From contig CAYURH010000017.1 of assembly GCA_964447105.1 (NCBI GenBank), positions 1 through 25,822 on the forward strand: a stretch of 25,822 nt of DNA, in the 5' to 3' direction. Made by a program: the position numbers and the translations under genes. Shown piece by piece: positions 7,873-15,115 of the stretch. The notes under the pieces were generated by a model that saw nothing but the letters and a program-made list of their open reading frames with translations, did no database searches and was not told the origin of the DNA. Source of the stretch: CAYURH01 sp964447105 (GTDB lineage Bacteria; Patescibacteriota; Saccharimonadia; Saccharimonadales; EFPC-124). Every line of letters starts with the position of its first letter. The stretch's first letter is position 1.

Positions 7873-8614
7873 CTCGCAACCACGCCTACAAATAACCGAC
7901 CTGCATGTAAAACGCAGCGCTACATTTACACTAGAGGTACCGACGCTCAGCATTATGCCCGGCCGCGTAACATGTATCGTTGGGGCCAACGGTAGCGGCA
8001 AAACCACGTTGCTCGAGACTATTATCGGCCTGTTGCGACCGCAAAATGGCACAATAAAAATCGAAGGCCAACGAGCTGTGGCTGATGCACCACTTGCCAA
8101 AAAACAACTTGGTTTTATCCCCGACGACGACGGCTGGATTATACCCGAACTCAACGCCCGAGAGTATTTTGCTCTATTGCAGTCTATCTACCAAAAATCT
8201 GGCTCGAGCGTCAATCATAAACGGGTCGATGAACTGGCTGCCCATCTTATGTTCACTAACCAGCAAGAACAGCTAGGTGCTTTGAGCCACGGCAACAAAA
8301 AGAAGGTACAAATTATTGCTGGTTTATTACACGAACCGCAGCTCATTATCGTAGACGAGTTGCGTAACGGGCTAGACCCCATCGCCATCAAACAAGCCGA
8401 AACTCTACTGCACGATTGCAAAAAACAAAACGCTGCTATATTGGCAGCCACACATGACTTGTGGTGGGCCGAGCGATTTGCCGACGACGTGGTGATGATC
8501 CAGAATGGTCGCGTGGTACTACAGGACACCATCCGTAATATCATCAAAAAATCCGGCAGTCTAGAAGCTGCTTTTATGGCACTGTACGGCGAAAACAAAG
8601 GGGCCCGCACATGA
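7856..8614 (+). CDS. ABC transporter ATP-binding protein
   Basis: A 252-residue nucleotide-binding subunit of an ABC-2-like exporter. Walker A is GANGSGKTT (43-51), the signature is an atypical LSHGNKK (143-149) in place of LSGGQ, Walker B is LIIVDE (163-168), the D-loop follows in NGLDP, and the switch histidine is H200 in ATHD. The usual DEPT after Walker B reads DELR. The catalytic Glu168 is kept, so the protein should be active. It overlaps the peptidase gene by 17 bases and the permease gene as ATGA, implying coupled translation and one complex. It probably drives export of, or immunity to, the peptide product. Confidence 0.93.
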   Translation: MKKQHNSQPRLQITDLHVKRSATFTLEVPTLSIMPGRVTCIVGANGSGKTTLLETIIGLLRPQNGTIKIEGQRAVADAPLAKKQLGFIPDDDGWIIPELNAREYFALLQSIYQKSGSSVNHKRVDELAAHLMFTNQQEQLGALSHGNKKKVQIIAGLLHEPQLIIVDELRNGLDPIAIKQAETLLHDCKKQNAAILAATHDLWWAERFADDVVMIQNGRVVLQDTIRNIIKKSGSLEAAFMALYGENKGART

Positions 8615-9945
8615 CATCCGCCCTGTGGCGTATGATCATGATATTATCGTTTGGCCGCAATGCCGAGCGACCCGTGCGCGCAGCGTACACGCGCATTGCA
8701 ACCGCTGTTGGTGCTAGCATCTTAATGGGTCTACTCACTGCGCAGACACTCACTACGCTCCCCTTGCCTTCTGGTTTGCCTGCACTTTGGACATGTGCAG
8801 TCATCGCGTGGGGCACGTTTGCCGTAGGCGTGTTTACACTGCTGGCCATCGCTGGGTTTTCGAAAGAAACCAATCAGCGCGAAGCTATTTTGCACAAACT
8901 CATTGCCACCCTACCATTTACATACCTGCAACGCTGGCTAACATATATCACGCCGCCGGCAATCATCGTGATAGTTGTGCTGATTTTTTGTACACCTGTG
9001 ATTATCACGCTGGGCAACGCATTTGGCACCCCCTGGGTTTTGAGTGTCGGCGCTATGGCGTTGGGCTTGCTCAGCGGTTTTGGCTTTGCGCTGATTCGTC
9101 GTCCGGAATCTATTGCACTCAAAGCTGGCATATTTATTGGGGTCATCGGACTCAGTGGATTCTTGTTGGAAAATTCGTTGCGCGCTATCATCGGCAGCAG
9201 CTCGTGGCATTGGCCGGTTGTGGCGTTTTACGTATTGATGACGCTTTGTTTGGGTGGTTTTTGGCACAGCTACCGACATGCCAATACGCTGTACCAAAAT
9301 CGTGTGGGCGGCCGGACACACACAATTCTACCCCTTGGACTTCTACCGATGGTTTGGTTTGTCATAAACCTGCTGCGCAATCCACGAACGCTGGGGTCGC
9401 TGTTATTCTGCCTGGTGGTGAGCCTCAGTACCGCAGGCATATTGTGGGCGCGTAAGCTACCGGTTGATGCGAGCTGGCTGATGTTTGCCGCTATGCTTGT
9501 AGCGGCATTTGCCTGTGACGTGCGTGGCTTGTCGCCGCGATATAAAGCGCCGCAGGTTGTGCTGAATGGCCCAGGGTATTTTATACGGCAGGAATATATA
9601 GGCACCCTTTTGCTTGGCGTGCTCATAAGTTTGCCCCTGGGAATCATGGCCGTCATTTCTGGCGCTCCTGTGTTGGATATCATCGGGCTTTGGGCATCCC
9701 TGCTCATTGCTGCTGCGAGCGTTGGGTTATTGGCGAGCACAATTTTTGTACCGCGTGGTGGCGATATTGGCGCGCAGTTTTTTGCAGCGGGCGTGGCGCT
9801 GAGTGTGCTGTTTGGGCTCCCCACTATCTTTCATCCTGAGACAACCATTGCACAGATACTCACTTGGATTCTAGCCAGCGCAATAGCCGCCGCATGCACA
9901 TATGTTATAGAATTAACAAGAAGGAGAAACTATGGCCGCGCTTGA
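8611..9945 (+). CDS. Polytopic ABC-type permease
   Basis: A 444-residue very hydrophobic protein with roughly 11-12 predicted membrane helices, starting just after a short basic N-terminus. No ATPase, peptidase or other soluble domain is visible. Its ATG overlaps the ATPase stop, so it is taken as the membrane subunit of that transporter. It is longer than the usual six-helix ABC-2 permease (about 250 residues), so it may contain a duplicated or extended permease unit. I cannot assign a family by eye. Confidence 0.85.
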   Translation: MTSALWRMIMILSFGRNAERPVRAAYTRIATAVGASILMGLLTAQTLTTLPLPSGLPALWTCAVIAWGTFAVGVFTLLAIAGFSKETNQREAILHKLIATLPFTYLQRWLTYITPPAIIVIVVLIFCTPVIITLGNAFGTPWVLSVGAMALGLLSGFGFALIRRPESIALKAGIFIGVIGLSGFLLENSLRAIIGSSSWHWPVVAFYVLMTLCLGGFWHSYRHANTLYQNRVGGRTHTILPLGLLPMVWFVINLLRNPRTLGSLLFCLVVSLSTAGILWARKLPVDASWLMFAAMLVAAFACDVRGLSPRYKAPQVVLNGPGYFIRQEYIGTLLLGVLISLPLGIMAVISGAPVLDIIGLWASLLIAAASVGLLASTIFVPRGGDIGAQFFAAGVALSVLFGLPTIFHPETTIAQILTWILASAIAAACTYVIELTRRRNYGRA

Positions 9946-10243
9946 ACATACAAAGAAACAAAAAATTATTACATCCACCCTCATCTGGTCGTTGCTTGCT
10001 GCGTTGGCGGTATTCGTGGGTTTGGTGATCTGGAACGCATCACAACTGAGTAGCGTCACCACCGCTATTATCCAGCATGTGGCGATTGGCCCTCTGCAGC
10101 TTATCGACCTACAAAAAACGCCGGTGACCGACGGCTACGAAGTGTCGCTGCAGATTCAATCAGGCATATTTGGCTACATCATCGCCTGGGCGGTCATTGC
10201 GAGCGTCGCCATATGGCTACGACTAAACCAATCTGGTAAATAA
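9932..10243 (+). CDS. Small two-helix membrane protein of the peptide export operon
   Basis: A 103-residue protein with membrane helices at about 14-34 and 78-97 and a 40-residue loop between them (QHVAIGPLQLIDLQKTP). Both ends are likely cytoplasmic, with a lysine-rich N-terminus. It has a strong ribosome binding site, AGAAGGAG, and overlaps the permease gene by 14 bases. The same operon position is often used by accessory or immunity proteins of peptide exporters; that role is inference, and no family is recognised. Confidence 0.8.
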   Translation: MAALEHTKKQKIITSTLIWSLLAALAVFVGLVIWNASQLSSVTTAIIQHVAIGPLQLIDLQKTPVTDGYEVSLQIQSGIFGYIIAWAVIASVAIWLRLNQSGK

Positions 10244-10251
10244 CACGCGTT

Positions 10252-10785
10252 ATGGCGCTCCCCCCGCCACACCTGACCTTCACGCCACAGGACGACAAGC
10301 TGGGCACCAAACTTGCTGCCATTGCCTACGAATCTATTTGGCAAAAAGATGGTTCGGCTATGGTGCAGGCATTCCAAGACATTACCGAGCTCACGTTTTG
10401 GTACAAAAGTATCACTGCACTAGTGGTGCCCGACATGGTTAGCGAAGCAGGCCGCCGCTATCATCGCATGAAGCTGTCGGCCTACAAATTTACCGACGAC
10501 GAACGACGACGCGTGCTTACCCATGAACTGGCTCATCGCCTACTAGTCGGCAACGGCATCGAAGCTTACGGTCGCACATCTCGATTTTATGACCACTATT
10601 ACATCGACTTATTTCTATACGACGTATGGCAAAAACTATGGGGCAAACAGATTGCCGACGCCTACGTAAAGGCCGAAAAAGACACTTTAGTCAACACGTA
10701 CGCCCGCGCCTGGGACAAAGCTCTGGTGCTCACCCGCCCACAACGGCAAGATGCACTGAAGCGATTGATCGCTCGTAACCACTAG
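10252..10785 (+). CDS. Putative HExxH zinc metalloprotease-like protein
   Basis: A 177-residue soluble protein. Residues about 84-98 read RRRVLTHELAHRLL, a HExxH zinc-binding helix, followed by YYIDLFLYDVWQKLWG and a C-terminal segment with YARAWDKAL. No signal peptide is visible. It starts 8 bases after the two-helix membrane protein gene, without an obvious Shine-Dalgarno site, and is probably on the same transcript. I recall similar HExxH/LFLYDVW/AWDxAL proteins as widespread uncharacterised bacterial proteins, so its link to the peptide system may be only positional. The third zinc ligand is not identified; an acidic residue in the LYDVW helix is a candidate. Confidence 0.82.
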   Translation: MALPPPHLTFTPQDDKLGTKLAAIAYESIWQKDGSAMVQAFQDITELTFWYKSITALVVPDMVSEAGRRYHRMKLSAYKFTDDERRRVLTHELAHRLLVGNGIEAYGRTSRFYDHYYIDLFLYDVWQKLWGKQIADAYVKAEKDTLVNTYARAWDKALVLTRPQRQDALKRLIARNH

Positions 10786-10802
10786 CCACGCTGCCCTACC
10801 TC

Positions 10803-10811
10803 TGTTAAAAT
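10803..10811 (+). promoter_or_regulatory. Extended -10 promoter of ychF
   Basis: TGTTAAAAT (TGn plus TAAAAT) ends 7 bases before the ychF ATG. Transcription would begin at or next to the start codon, giving a leaderless mRNA. No Shine-Dalgarno site lies between. Confidence 0.6.
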
Positions 10812-10818
10812 AGCTTGC

Positions 10819-11895
10819 ATGAGTCTATCCATCGGCATCGTGGGTTTGCCCAATGTCGGCAAGTCTACCCTATTCAATGCGCTGACCGACGCCAACATTT
10901 TGGCGGCGAATTATCCGTTTGCAACTATCGAACCCAATACCGGCATCGTGCCGGTGCCCGACGCGCGCTTGGGTGTGCTACAAAAAATGTACGACGCCGC
11001 CAAAGTGATCCCGGCGACAGTCACATTTGTAGACATCGCCGGTTTGGTGGCTGGCGCCAGCAAAGGCGAAGGCTTGGGCAACCAATTTTTGGCCAACATC
11101 CGCGAATGCGACGCTATTTGCCATGTGGTACGCGCTTTTGCCGATGATAACGTGCTGCACGTGTCCAACAAAGTGGACCCCACCGAAGATATCGATATCA
11201 TCAACACCGAACTCATCCTGGCCGATCTACAAACCATCGACCAGCGCCTGGCACGCCTACAAAAAGAAGCCAAAGCCAACCCCAAGAACAAAGACATCGC
11301 CACATATGTCGAGCGTCTAAAAGACCATCTACTCCAAGGCACCCCCCTGCATAAACTACCCAGCCTGGACCACGAAGCTATTCGCGACCTACACCTGCTG
11401 ACTGCCAAGCCAGTTATCTACGCCTTTAATGTCGACGAGGCTATACTGTCCGATGACGCCCGCAAAGCACAGCTCACCAGTGTCGTTGACCCAGCCCGCG
11501 CCGTGTTTATTTGCGCTAAGCTCGAAGAAGAACTGCGCGAACTCGACGCCGCCGACGCCGCCGAAATGCTTGCCAGCTACGGGCAAACCGAACCGGGGTT
11601 AGATCAATTGATCAAAGCCGCTTACCAGACGCTTGGTTTGCAGAGCTACCTCACCGCCGGCCCCAAAGAAGTCCGCGCCTGGACGATTAAAAAAGACAGT
11701 ACTGCACCGCAGGCTGCCGGGGTGATTCATACTGATTTCGAACGCGGGTTTATAGCCGCGCAGATTGTTGATTATGACGATTTGATACATGCCGGGTCAG
11801 AACAGATGGCCAAAGCCGCCGGCAAAATGCGCACCGAGGGCAAAGATTATATTATGCAGCCCGGTGACGTGGTGGAATTCAGATTTAACGTCTAA
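10819..11895 (+). CDS. ychF: Ribosome-associated ATPase/GTPase YchF (OLA1 family)
   Basis: A 358-residue Obg-like P-loop NTPase close to the usual 363. The G1 loop is GLPNVGKST (8-16), the switch and G3 region reads FVDIAGLVAGASKGEGLGN, and the G4 position is FNVDE rather than NKxD, the change that makes YchF prefer ATP. A helical insertion and the C-terminal TGS domain (LTAGPKEVRAWTIKK ... FERGFIAAQIV) complete the family architecture. It binds the ribosome and acts in translation and stress control. It stands as its own unit with a leaderless-type promoter and is convergent with the GC-rich gene at 11966-12415. Confidence 0.97.
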   Translation: MSLSIGIVGLPNVGKSTLFNALTDANILAANYPFATIEPNTGIVPVPDARLGVLQKMYDAAKVIPATVTFVDIAGLVAGASKGEGLGNQFLANIRECDAICHVVRAFADDNVLHVSNKVDPTEDIDIINTELILADLQTIDQRLARLQKEAKANPKNKDIATYVERLKDHLLQGTPLHKLPSLDHEAIRDLHLLTAKPVIYAFNVDEAILSDDARKAQLTSVVDPARAVFICAKLEEELRELDAADAAEMLASYGQTEPGLDQLIKAAYQTLGLQSYLTAGPKEVRAWTIKKDSTAPQAAGVIHTDFERGFIAAQIVDYDDLIHAGSEQMAKAAGKMRTEGKDYIMQPGDVVEFRFNV

Positions 11896-11916
11896 ATAAG
11901 TTCTGATTTGCAATGG

Positions 11917-11954
11917 CCTGGACGGCCGACGAGTTCCCCCGCCGACCGTCCAGG
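11917..11954 (-). terminator. GC-rich hairpin downstream of the 149-residue exported protein
   Basis: Arms CCTGGACGGCCG (11917-11928) and CGACCGTCCAGG (11943-11954) pair over 12 positions with one mismatch. It lies 11 bases after the minus-strand stop and 21 bases past the ychF stop on the other strand. No U-tract follows on the minus strand, so it may be a 3' stabiliser or a non-canonical terminator. Confidence 0.6.
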
Positions 11955-11965
11955 TGGTTCACGTC

Positions 11966-12415
11966 TCAGCCGCAGGACGTGAACGGGTTGTTCGCGAAGA
12001 TCAGCGACTGCCAGCTCACCGTGATCTGCACGGCGTCGCCTGCCGGAAATCCGCTGATCGTCTGCGAGCTCGTCCCGCTGGGCACCGTGCGCGAACTCGG
12101 GAACGTGCCCGCGCTGTAGGTGATCGTGACGTCAACCGGCGCGTCGGTCGTGTTCGGGTTGTTGTACCCGATGACCGCGCGTCCGACCCCCTCGAAGCAG
12201 CTGGGGGTGATCGTAACCGTCAGCGGCTTGAGGCACCGCTTGGTGACGACAGATGTGCAGTAGCCCGTCGAGGGCTTGTCGACGGTCGCAGTCTGCGCCG
12301 TCACCGACGCTGAGCCGGACGCCGCGACCGCCGGGGCCGGAGCCCAGGCAACCGCCAAGCCCGCCACCAACGCGAGCACGACGGGGACTACCCGCCACTT
12401 GAGCGAACCGAACAA
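11966..12415 (-). CDS. Small secreted protein, GC-rich (149 aa)
   Basis: The frame is open to an ATG at 12574, but AGGAGG sits 5 bases before a TTG at 12413-12415, and the protein from there begins with an ideal signal peptide (KWRVVP, hydrophobic core, APAPAVAA cut near residue 30). The mature part is about 120 residues, beta-rich (PLTVTITPSC; APVDVTITYSAGTF), with four cysteines that could form two disulfides, and ends in TSCG. It resembles a single immunoglobulin-like domain, but I recognise no family. Codon third positions are overwhelmingly G or C, unlike ychF next door. First of three small minus-strand genes placed between ychF and tlyA. Confidence 0.78.
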   Translation of the reverse strand: MFGSLKWRVVPVVLALVAGLAVAWAPAPAVAASGSASVTAQTATVDKPSTGYCTSVVTKRCLKPLTVTITPSCFEGVGRAVIGYNNPNTTDAPVDVTITYSAGTFPSSRTVPSGTSSQTISGFPAGDAVQITVSWQSLIFANNPFTSCG

Positions 12416-12459
12416 CACTGCCTCCTGTACGCGAAGCTTGTGCACACTACCGTGCGCAC

Positions 12460-12478
12460 TGCGCAGTTTGTCTGCGCA
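12460..12478 (-). other. Hairpin in the leader of the 149-residue exported protein gene
   Basis: TGCGCAG (12460-12466) and CTGCGCA (12472-12478) form a perfect 7-bp stem with a 5-base loop in the 5' untranslated region, upstream of the AGGAGG site. It could protect the 5' end or modulate initiation. Confidence 0.4.
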
Positions 12479-12486
12479 CCAGAAAC

Positions 12487-12495
12487 ATGATACCA
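12487..12495 (-). promoter_or_regulatory. Extended -10 for the 149-residue exported protein gene
   Basis: TGGTATCAT on the minus strand, a TGn-extended -10, about 70 bases upstream of the chosen TTG start. No convincing -35. Confidence 0.4.
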
Positions 12496-12554
12496 CATAT
12501 TCTGCAATGGTCTTACGCCTTATGCTGATTTTGATAAATACTGTGTGAGTTGTG

Positions 12555-12589
12555 CGACCCGCCGCGACCGTCATGGTCGCGGCGGGTCG
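12555..12589 (-). terminator. Perfect 15-bp GC hairpin after the 67-residue protein gene
   Basis: CGACCCGCCGCGACC (12555-12569), a 5-base loop and its exact complement (12575-12589). It begins 6 bases after the minus-strand stop. No U-tract follows (the minus strand reads CACAACTCACACAG). Confidence 0.65.
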
Positions 12590-12594
12590 GATGA

Positions 12595-12798
12595 TCAGTT
12601 GCCCTTGGACGGCGCGAAGAGCACCAAGCCCAGCCCCAGGCCGACCAGCACGATGGCAGCCACGGCCAGCGTGGCGGTTACCGCGCTGTCGGAGTTGACG
12701 GGCTGGAACGGCAACACGCCGATGGCGCTGGCCGGCTGGGCCACGCCCAGTACGCCCAGGCTGGCCGCCAGCGCGACGGCCTTGATACGACGGATCAT
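12595..12798 (-). CDS. Small exported membrane protein, GC-rich (67 aa)
   Basis: Chosen start is ATG at 12796-12798, 6 bases after GAGGAGG; the frame is open further upstream but without a better site. The protein has a signal peptide (IRRIK, hydrophobic core, likely cut after ASA at residue 25), a short 14-residue linker, and a second hydrophobic helix at about 40-61 ending in FAPSKGN. Such a cleaved signal plus one helix resembles small pilin-like (VirB2/TrbC-type) subunits, yet it is too short to assign. Codons are GC-rich. It has its own promoter and hairpin and is probably a single-gene unit. Confidence 0.75.
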   Translation of the reverse strand: MIRRIKAVALAASLGVLGVAQPASAIGVLPFQPVNSDSAVTATLAVAAIVLVGLGLGLVLFAPSKGN

Positions 12799-12819
12799 AG
12801 CTTGCCTCCTCAGATAAAC

Positions 12820-12835
12820 TCCAGCCTTAGCTGGA
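12820..12835 (-). other. Hairpin in the leader of the 67-residue protein gene
   Basis: TCCAGC and GCTGGA around a 4-base loop, a perfect 6-bp stem lying about 10 bases upstream of the GAGGAGG site on the minus-strand transcript. Confidence 0.4.
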
Positions 12836-12867
12836 ACTGCGTACGTTTGTAGGGACTTGCTATACAA

Positions 12868-12896
12868 ACTATATCATTTATATGATGAATTGTAAA
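12868..12896 (-). promoter_or_regulatory. Promoter of the 67-residue exported protein gene
   Basis: Minus strand: TTTACA (12891-12896), 17-base spacer, TATAGT (12868-12873). The leader is about 65 bases and carries the 6-bp hairpin. Confidence 0.65.
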
Positions 12897-12916
12897 TATA
12901 ACATAATTCTAATTTG

Positions 12917-12946
12917 CTGGGTGCCCGGCAACGGCCGGGCACCCAG
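12917..12946 (-). terminator. Perfect 13-bp GC hairpin after the 40-residue lipoprotein gene
   Basis: CTGGGTGCCCGGC (12917-12929), loop of 4, exact complement (12934-12946). It begins 4 bases after the stop codon of the minus-strand gene. The minus strand continues CAAATTAG, not a U-tract. Confidence 0.65.
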
Positions 12947-12950
12947 TTGA

Positions 12951-13073
12951 TCACGGCAACTTCCACTCATCGCCACAGGCTGCCATCAGAAACAGCAGTG
13001 CCGCGATAATGGCGAGCGCCACCAGCGCCCGGCGGTTATAGCGCAAAGCAAACAGCCGCTGTGCCAGCGTCAT
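12951..13073 (-). CDS. Very small putative lipoprotein (40 aa)
   Basis: Hand-translated from the minus strand. ATG at 13071-13073 follows GGGAGGTG by 7 bases; the nearer ATG at 13078-13080 is out of frame. The peptide begins MTLAQRLFALRYNRRAL, has a hydrophobic helix at about 17-31, then LMAACGDEWKLP and stop. LMAAC is an acceptable lipobox, so after processing only an 8-residue lipopeptide (CGDEWKLP) would remain, much like entericidin-sized proteins; a single-pass membrane peptide is the alternative. It lies 25 bases downstream of tlyA and ends in a perfect hairpin. Codons are GC-rich. Confidence 0.6.
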   Translation of the reverse strand: MTLAQRLFALRYNRRALVALAIIAALLFLMAACGDEWKLP

Positions 13074-13098
13074 GGTTCATCACCTCCCTCCGCTGATC

Positions 13099-13836
13099 TT
13101 ATACAGTATGACGCACTTTTGCCGGTTGCAACAAATAAAATCGCTCGCGATTACCCCGAGCTCCAGCGACTTCACTATCGGCTTTGGCTTGAACAACAAA
13201 TAAATTCTTGGCCCACAGTTCGAAATCGCGCAAAATCTTGCGGCGCATGGCGTCGTTTTTGATCACACCATTGTTTTGCTGTTTGCTGCCGGATTCAAAC
13301 TGCGGTTTTACCATGGCAACAATCTGCGTTTTGGGCGACACCAATGTTGCAATGTGCGGCAACACGTCGCGCAGACTTATAAAACTCACATCGATTACTA
13401 CAATGTTGGGCACGGTCGATAGCTCGCGCACAGCACGGATGTCAGTTTGTTCGTGCAGCTCAACTTGGGGTCGGGTGCGCAAACTGGGATGCAGTTGGTT
13501 GGTGCCCACATCGACAGCAATCACCTTTTGAGCGCCACGGCGCAGCGCAAAATCAGTGAAACCACCAGTGGACGAGCCAACGTCTAGTACCACTTTATCT
13601 TTAAAATCCAGATTCAGCGCAGTCGCCACCGAAGCTAGTTTGAGCCCAGCGCGCGACACGTATTGTTCACCTGGTTTTAGCGTTACTGGCGCAGTAGTAG
13701 CCACAAAATAACCAGGCTTTTTCATGGGTTTACCATCCACCAACACCTTACCGAGTCGAATCAAATTTTCGGCTTGCGAGCGTGTGGGCGCCAAACCACG
13801 CAGTACCACCACATGATCGAGACGCAGCTTGTTCAT
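13099..13836 (-). CDS. tlyA: TlyA-family rRNA methyltransferase (S4-FtsJ)
   Basis: A 245-residue protein with an N-terminal S4 RNA-binding domain (residues about 3-60, LRLDHVVVLRGLAPTRSQAENLI) and an FtsJ/RrmJ-type methyltransferase domain. Motif I is VLDVGSSTGGFTDFALRRG, and the catalytic-region residues IDVSFISLRDVLPH follow. TlyA proteins 2'-O-methylate cytidines of 16S and/or 23S rRNA, and some are annotated as haemolysins. It follows efp by 16 bases. A TATACT (13843-13848) ends 6 bases before its ATG, so it may also have its own leaderless start inside the operon. Confidence 0.93.
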   Translation of the reverse strand: MNKLRLDHVVVLRGLAPTRSQAENLIRLGKVLVDGKPMKKPGYFVATTAPVTLKPGEQYVSRAGLKLASVATALNLDFKDKVVLDVGSSTGGFTDFALRRGAQKVIAVDVGTNQLHPSLRTRPQVELHEQTDIRAVRELSTVPNIVVIDVSFISLRDVLPHIATLVSPKTQIVAMVKPQFESGSKQQNNGVIKNDAMRRKILRDFELWAKNLFVVQAKADSEVAGARGNRERFYLLQPAKVRHTV

Positions 13837-13852
13837 ACTGTTAGTATAGCGG

Positions 13853-14413
13853 CTATTTCGCGCGCTCGAGGTATTCGCCGGTGCGCGTGTCTACTTTGAT
13901 AGCGTCGCCCAATTTAATAAATGCCGGGACCTTCAGGCTCAACCCCGTTTCCAGCGTGGCGTCTTTCAATACACTACTGGTTGTATCACCTTTGACCACC
14001 GTTTCGGTGTATGTCACCTTGAGCACCACGTTTTTGGGCAATTCTACGTTGATCACACGACCGTCAAAAAATTGCAGCTGCACCTCATCACCTTCGGTCA
14101 AGTAGAGCGATGCCTCGCCTACCAAATCAGCACCGAGTTCAAACTGCTCAAACGTCCCACTGTCCATAAAATGAAACGCGTCACCGTCCGAATACAAATA
14201 CTGCACATTACGGCTTTGCACTTCGGCTGGTGCGATGCGGTCGGAACCTTTGTATGTTTTGGGGATCACGGCACCATCGAGTAGGCCTTTTAGCCGCACA
14301 TTTACAATGGAGCCGCCGCGACCCATCACCTTTTGTGCGTATTCCACCACGCGGTACGGTTTGCCGTCGATTTCAACAAGCGTGCCCTTTTTGAGATCTG
14401 TAATAGAAAGCAT
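13853..14413 (-). CDS. efp: Translation elongation factor P
   Basis: A 186-residue protein with the three beta-barrel domains of EF-P: an N-terminal KOW-like domain, a central OB domain, and a C-terminal OB domain ending in VDTRTGEYLERAK. EF-P rescues ribosomes stalled at polyproline. The tip loop of domain I reads KVMGRGGSIVN, so residue 32 is arginine, where many EF-Ps carry a modified lysine, and the proline before it is methionine. AGAGGT precedes the ATG, which lies 8 bases after the rpsR stop. Part of the rpsF-ssb-rpsR-efp-tlyA operon. Confidence 0.96.
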   Translation of the reverse strand: MLSITDLKKGTLVEIDGKPYRVVEYAQKVMGRGGSIVNVRLKGLLDGAVIPKTYKGSDRIAPAEVQSRNVQYLYSDGDAFHFMDSGTFEQFELGADLVGEASLYLTEGDEVQLQFFDGRVINVELPKNVVLKVTYTETVVKGDTTSSVLKDATLETGLSLKVPAFIKLGDAIKVDTRTGEYLERAK

Positions 14414-14421
14414 GGCGACCT

Positions 14422-14616
14422 CTAGCTGTGGGCAACAAATGGCAGCAACGCCAAGTGGCGAGCGCGTTTAATAGCGACAGATAGCTGGCGCTGTTGTTTT
14501 TCGCTCAGGCCAGTTTTGCCACGAGGCTCAATCTGACCGTACACGTTGACAAAGCGTTGTAACTGCTTGCTGTCTTTGTAATCGAAGTATTTTACTTCGT
14601 TTTTAAATCGTTTCAT
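14422..14616 (-). CDS. rpsR: Small ribosomal subunit protein S18
   Basis: A 64-residue S18, slightly shorter than the usual 70-75, with the conserved core FDYKDSKQLQRFVNVYGQIEPRG followed by TGLSEKQQRQLSVAIKRAR, LALLPF. S18 binds the platform of the 30S subunit as a heterodimer with S6. GAGG precedes the ATG. It lies between ssb and efp; the rpsF-ssb-rpsR order is the common bacterial arrangement. Confidence 0.97.
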   Translation of the reverse strand: MKRFKNEVKYFDYKDSKQLQRFVNVYGQIEPRGKTGLSEKQQRQLSVAIKRARHLALLPFVAHS

Positions 14617-14638
14617 GTAATTTCCTCATTAGTGATGG

Positions 14639-15094
14639 TTAGAAAGGAATTTCGCTCAGATCGATAGGTTTGTCGTCGATATCTTCGACAACCTCATCTT
14701 TGGGAGCTGATTTCTTGGGAGCAGATGAACTTGAGCTTGGCGCACTGGCGCTCGCACCGCCACCGGGGCCGTCGAGGAATGTCACATCGGTGGCGACGAC
14801 TTCGACTTTGTTGCGCTTTTGGCCCTCTTGTTCCCAACTACGTTGGCTCAAGCGACCTTGCACCAGGCATTTGCGGCCTTTGGACAAGTACTGGTTGACC
14901 AGTTCGCCCAATTTACCCCAGGCCACGACATCGAAATAGTCTACGGCTTCTTGGGCTTGGCCAGATTGATCTTGCCAACTGCGGTTGATCGCCAGGCTAA
15001 AGCTACAAACGCTCTGGCCGCTCGGCGTGTTGCGCAGTTCTGGATCGCGCGTCAAATTCCCCATTAGCATAACTTGGTTAATGCTTTTGCTCAT
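14639..15094 (-). CDS. ssb: Single-stranded DNA-binding protein
   Basis: A 151-residue SSB: OB fold in residues 1-110 (INQVMLMGNLTRDPELRNTPSGQSV; YFDVVAWGKLGELVNQYLSKG), a disordered Gly/Ser/Ala/Pro-rich linker, and the acidic C-terminal tip DDKPIDLSEIPF that recruits partner proteins. Strong ribosome binding site AGGAGG 5 bases before the ATG. Second gene of the rpsF-ssb-rpsR operon. Confidence 0.97.
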   Translation of the reverse strand: MSKSINQVMLMGNLTRDPELRNTPSGQSVCSFSLAINRSWQDQSGQAQEAVDYFDVVAWGKLGELVNQYLSKGRKCLVQGRLSQRSWEQEGQKRNKVEVVATDVTFLDGPGGGASASAPSSSSSAPKKSAPKDEVVEDIDDKPIDLSEIPF

Positions 15095-15115
15095 ATACCC
15101 TCCTGCTCCTTGTTG

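Noticed and set aside
12555..12589. GC-rich hairpins read as integron attC sites or mobile cassette ends
   Set aside because: The six hairpins share no core sequence, the genes lie in both orientations, and no integrase is present.
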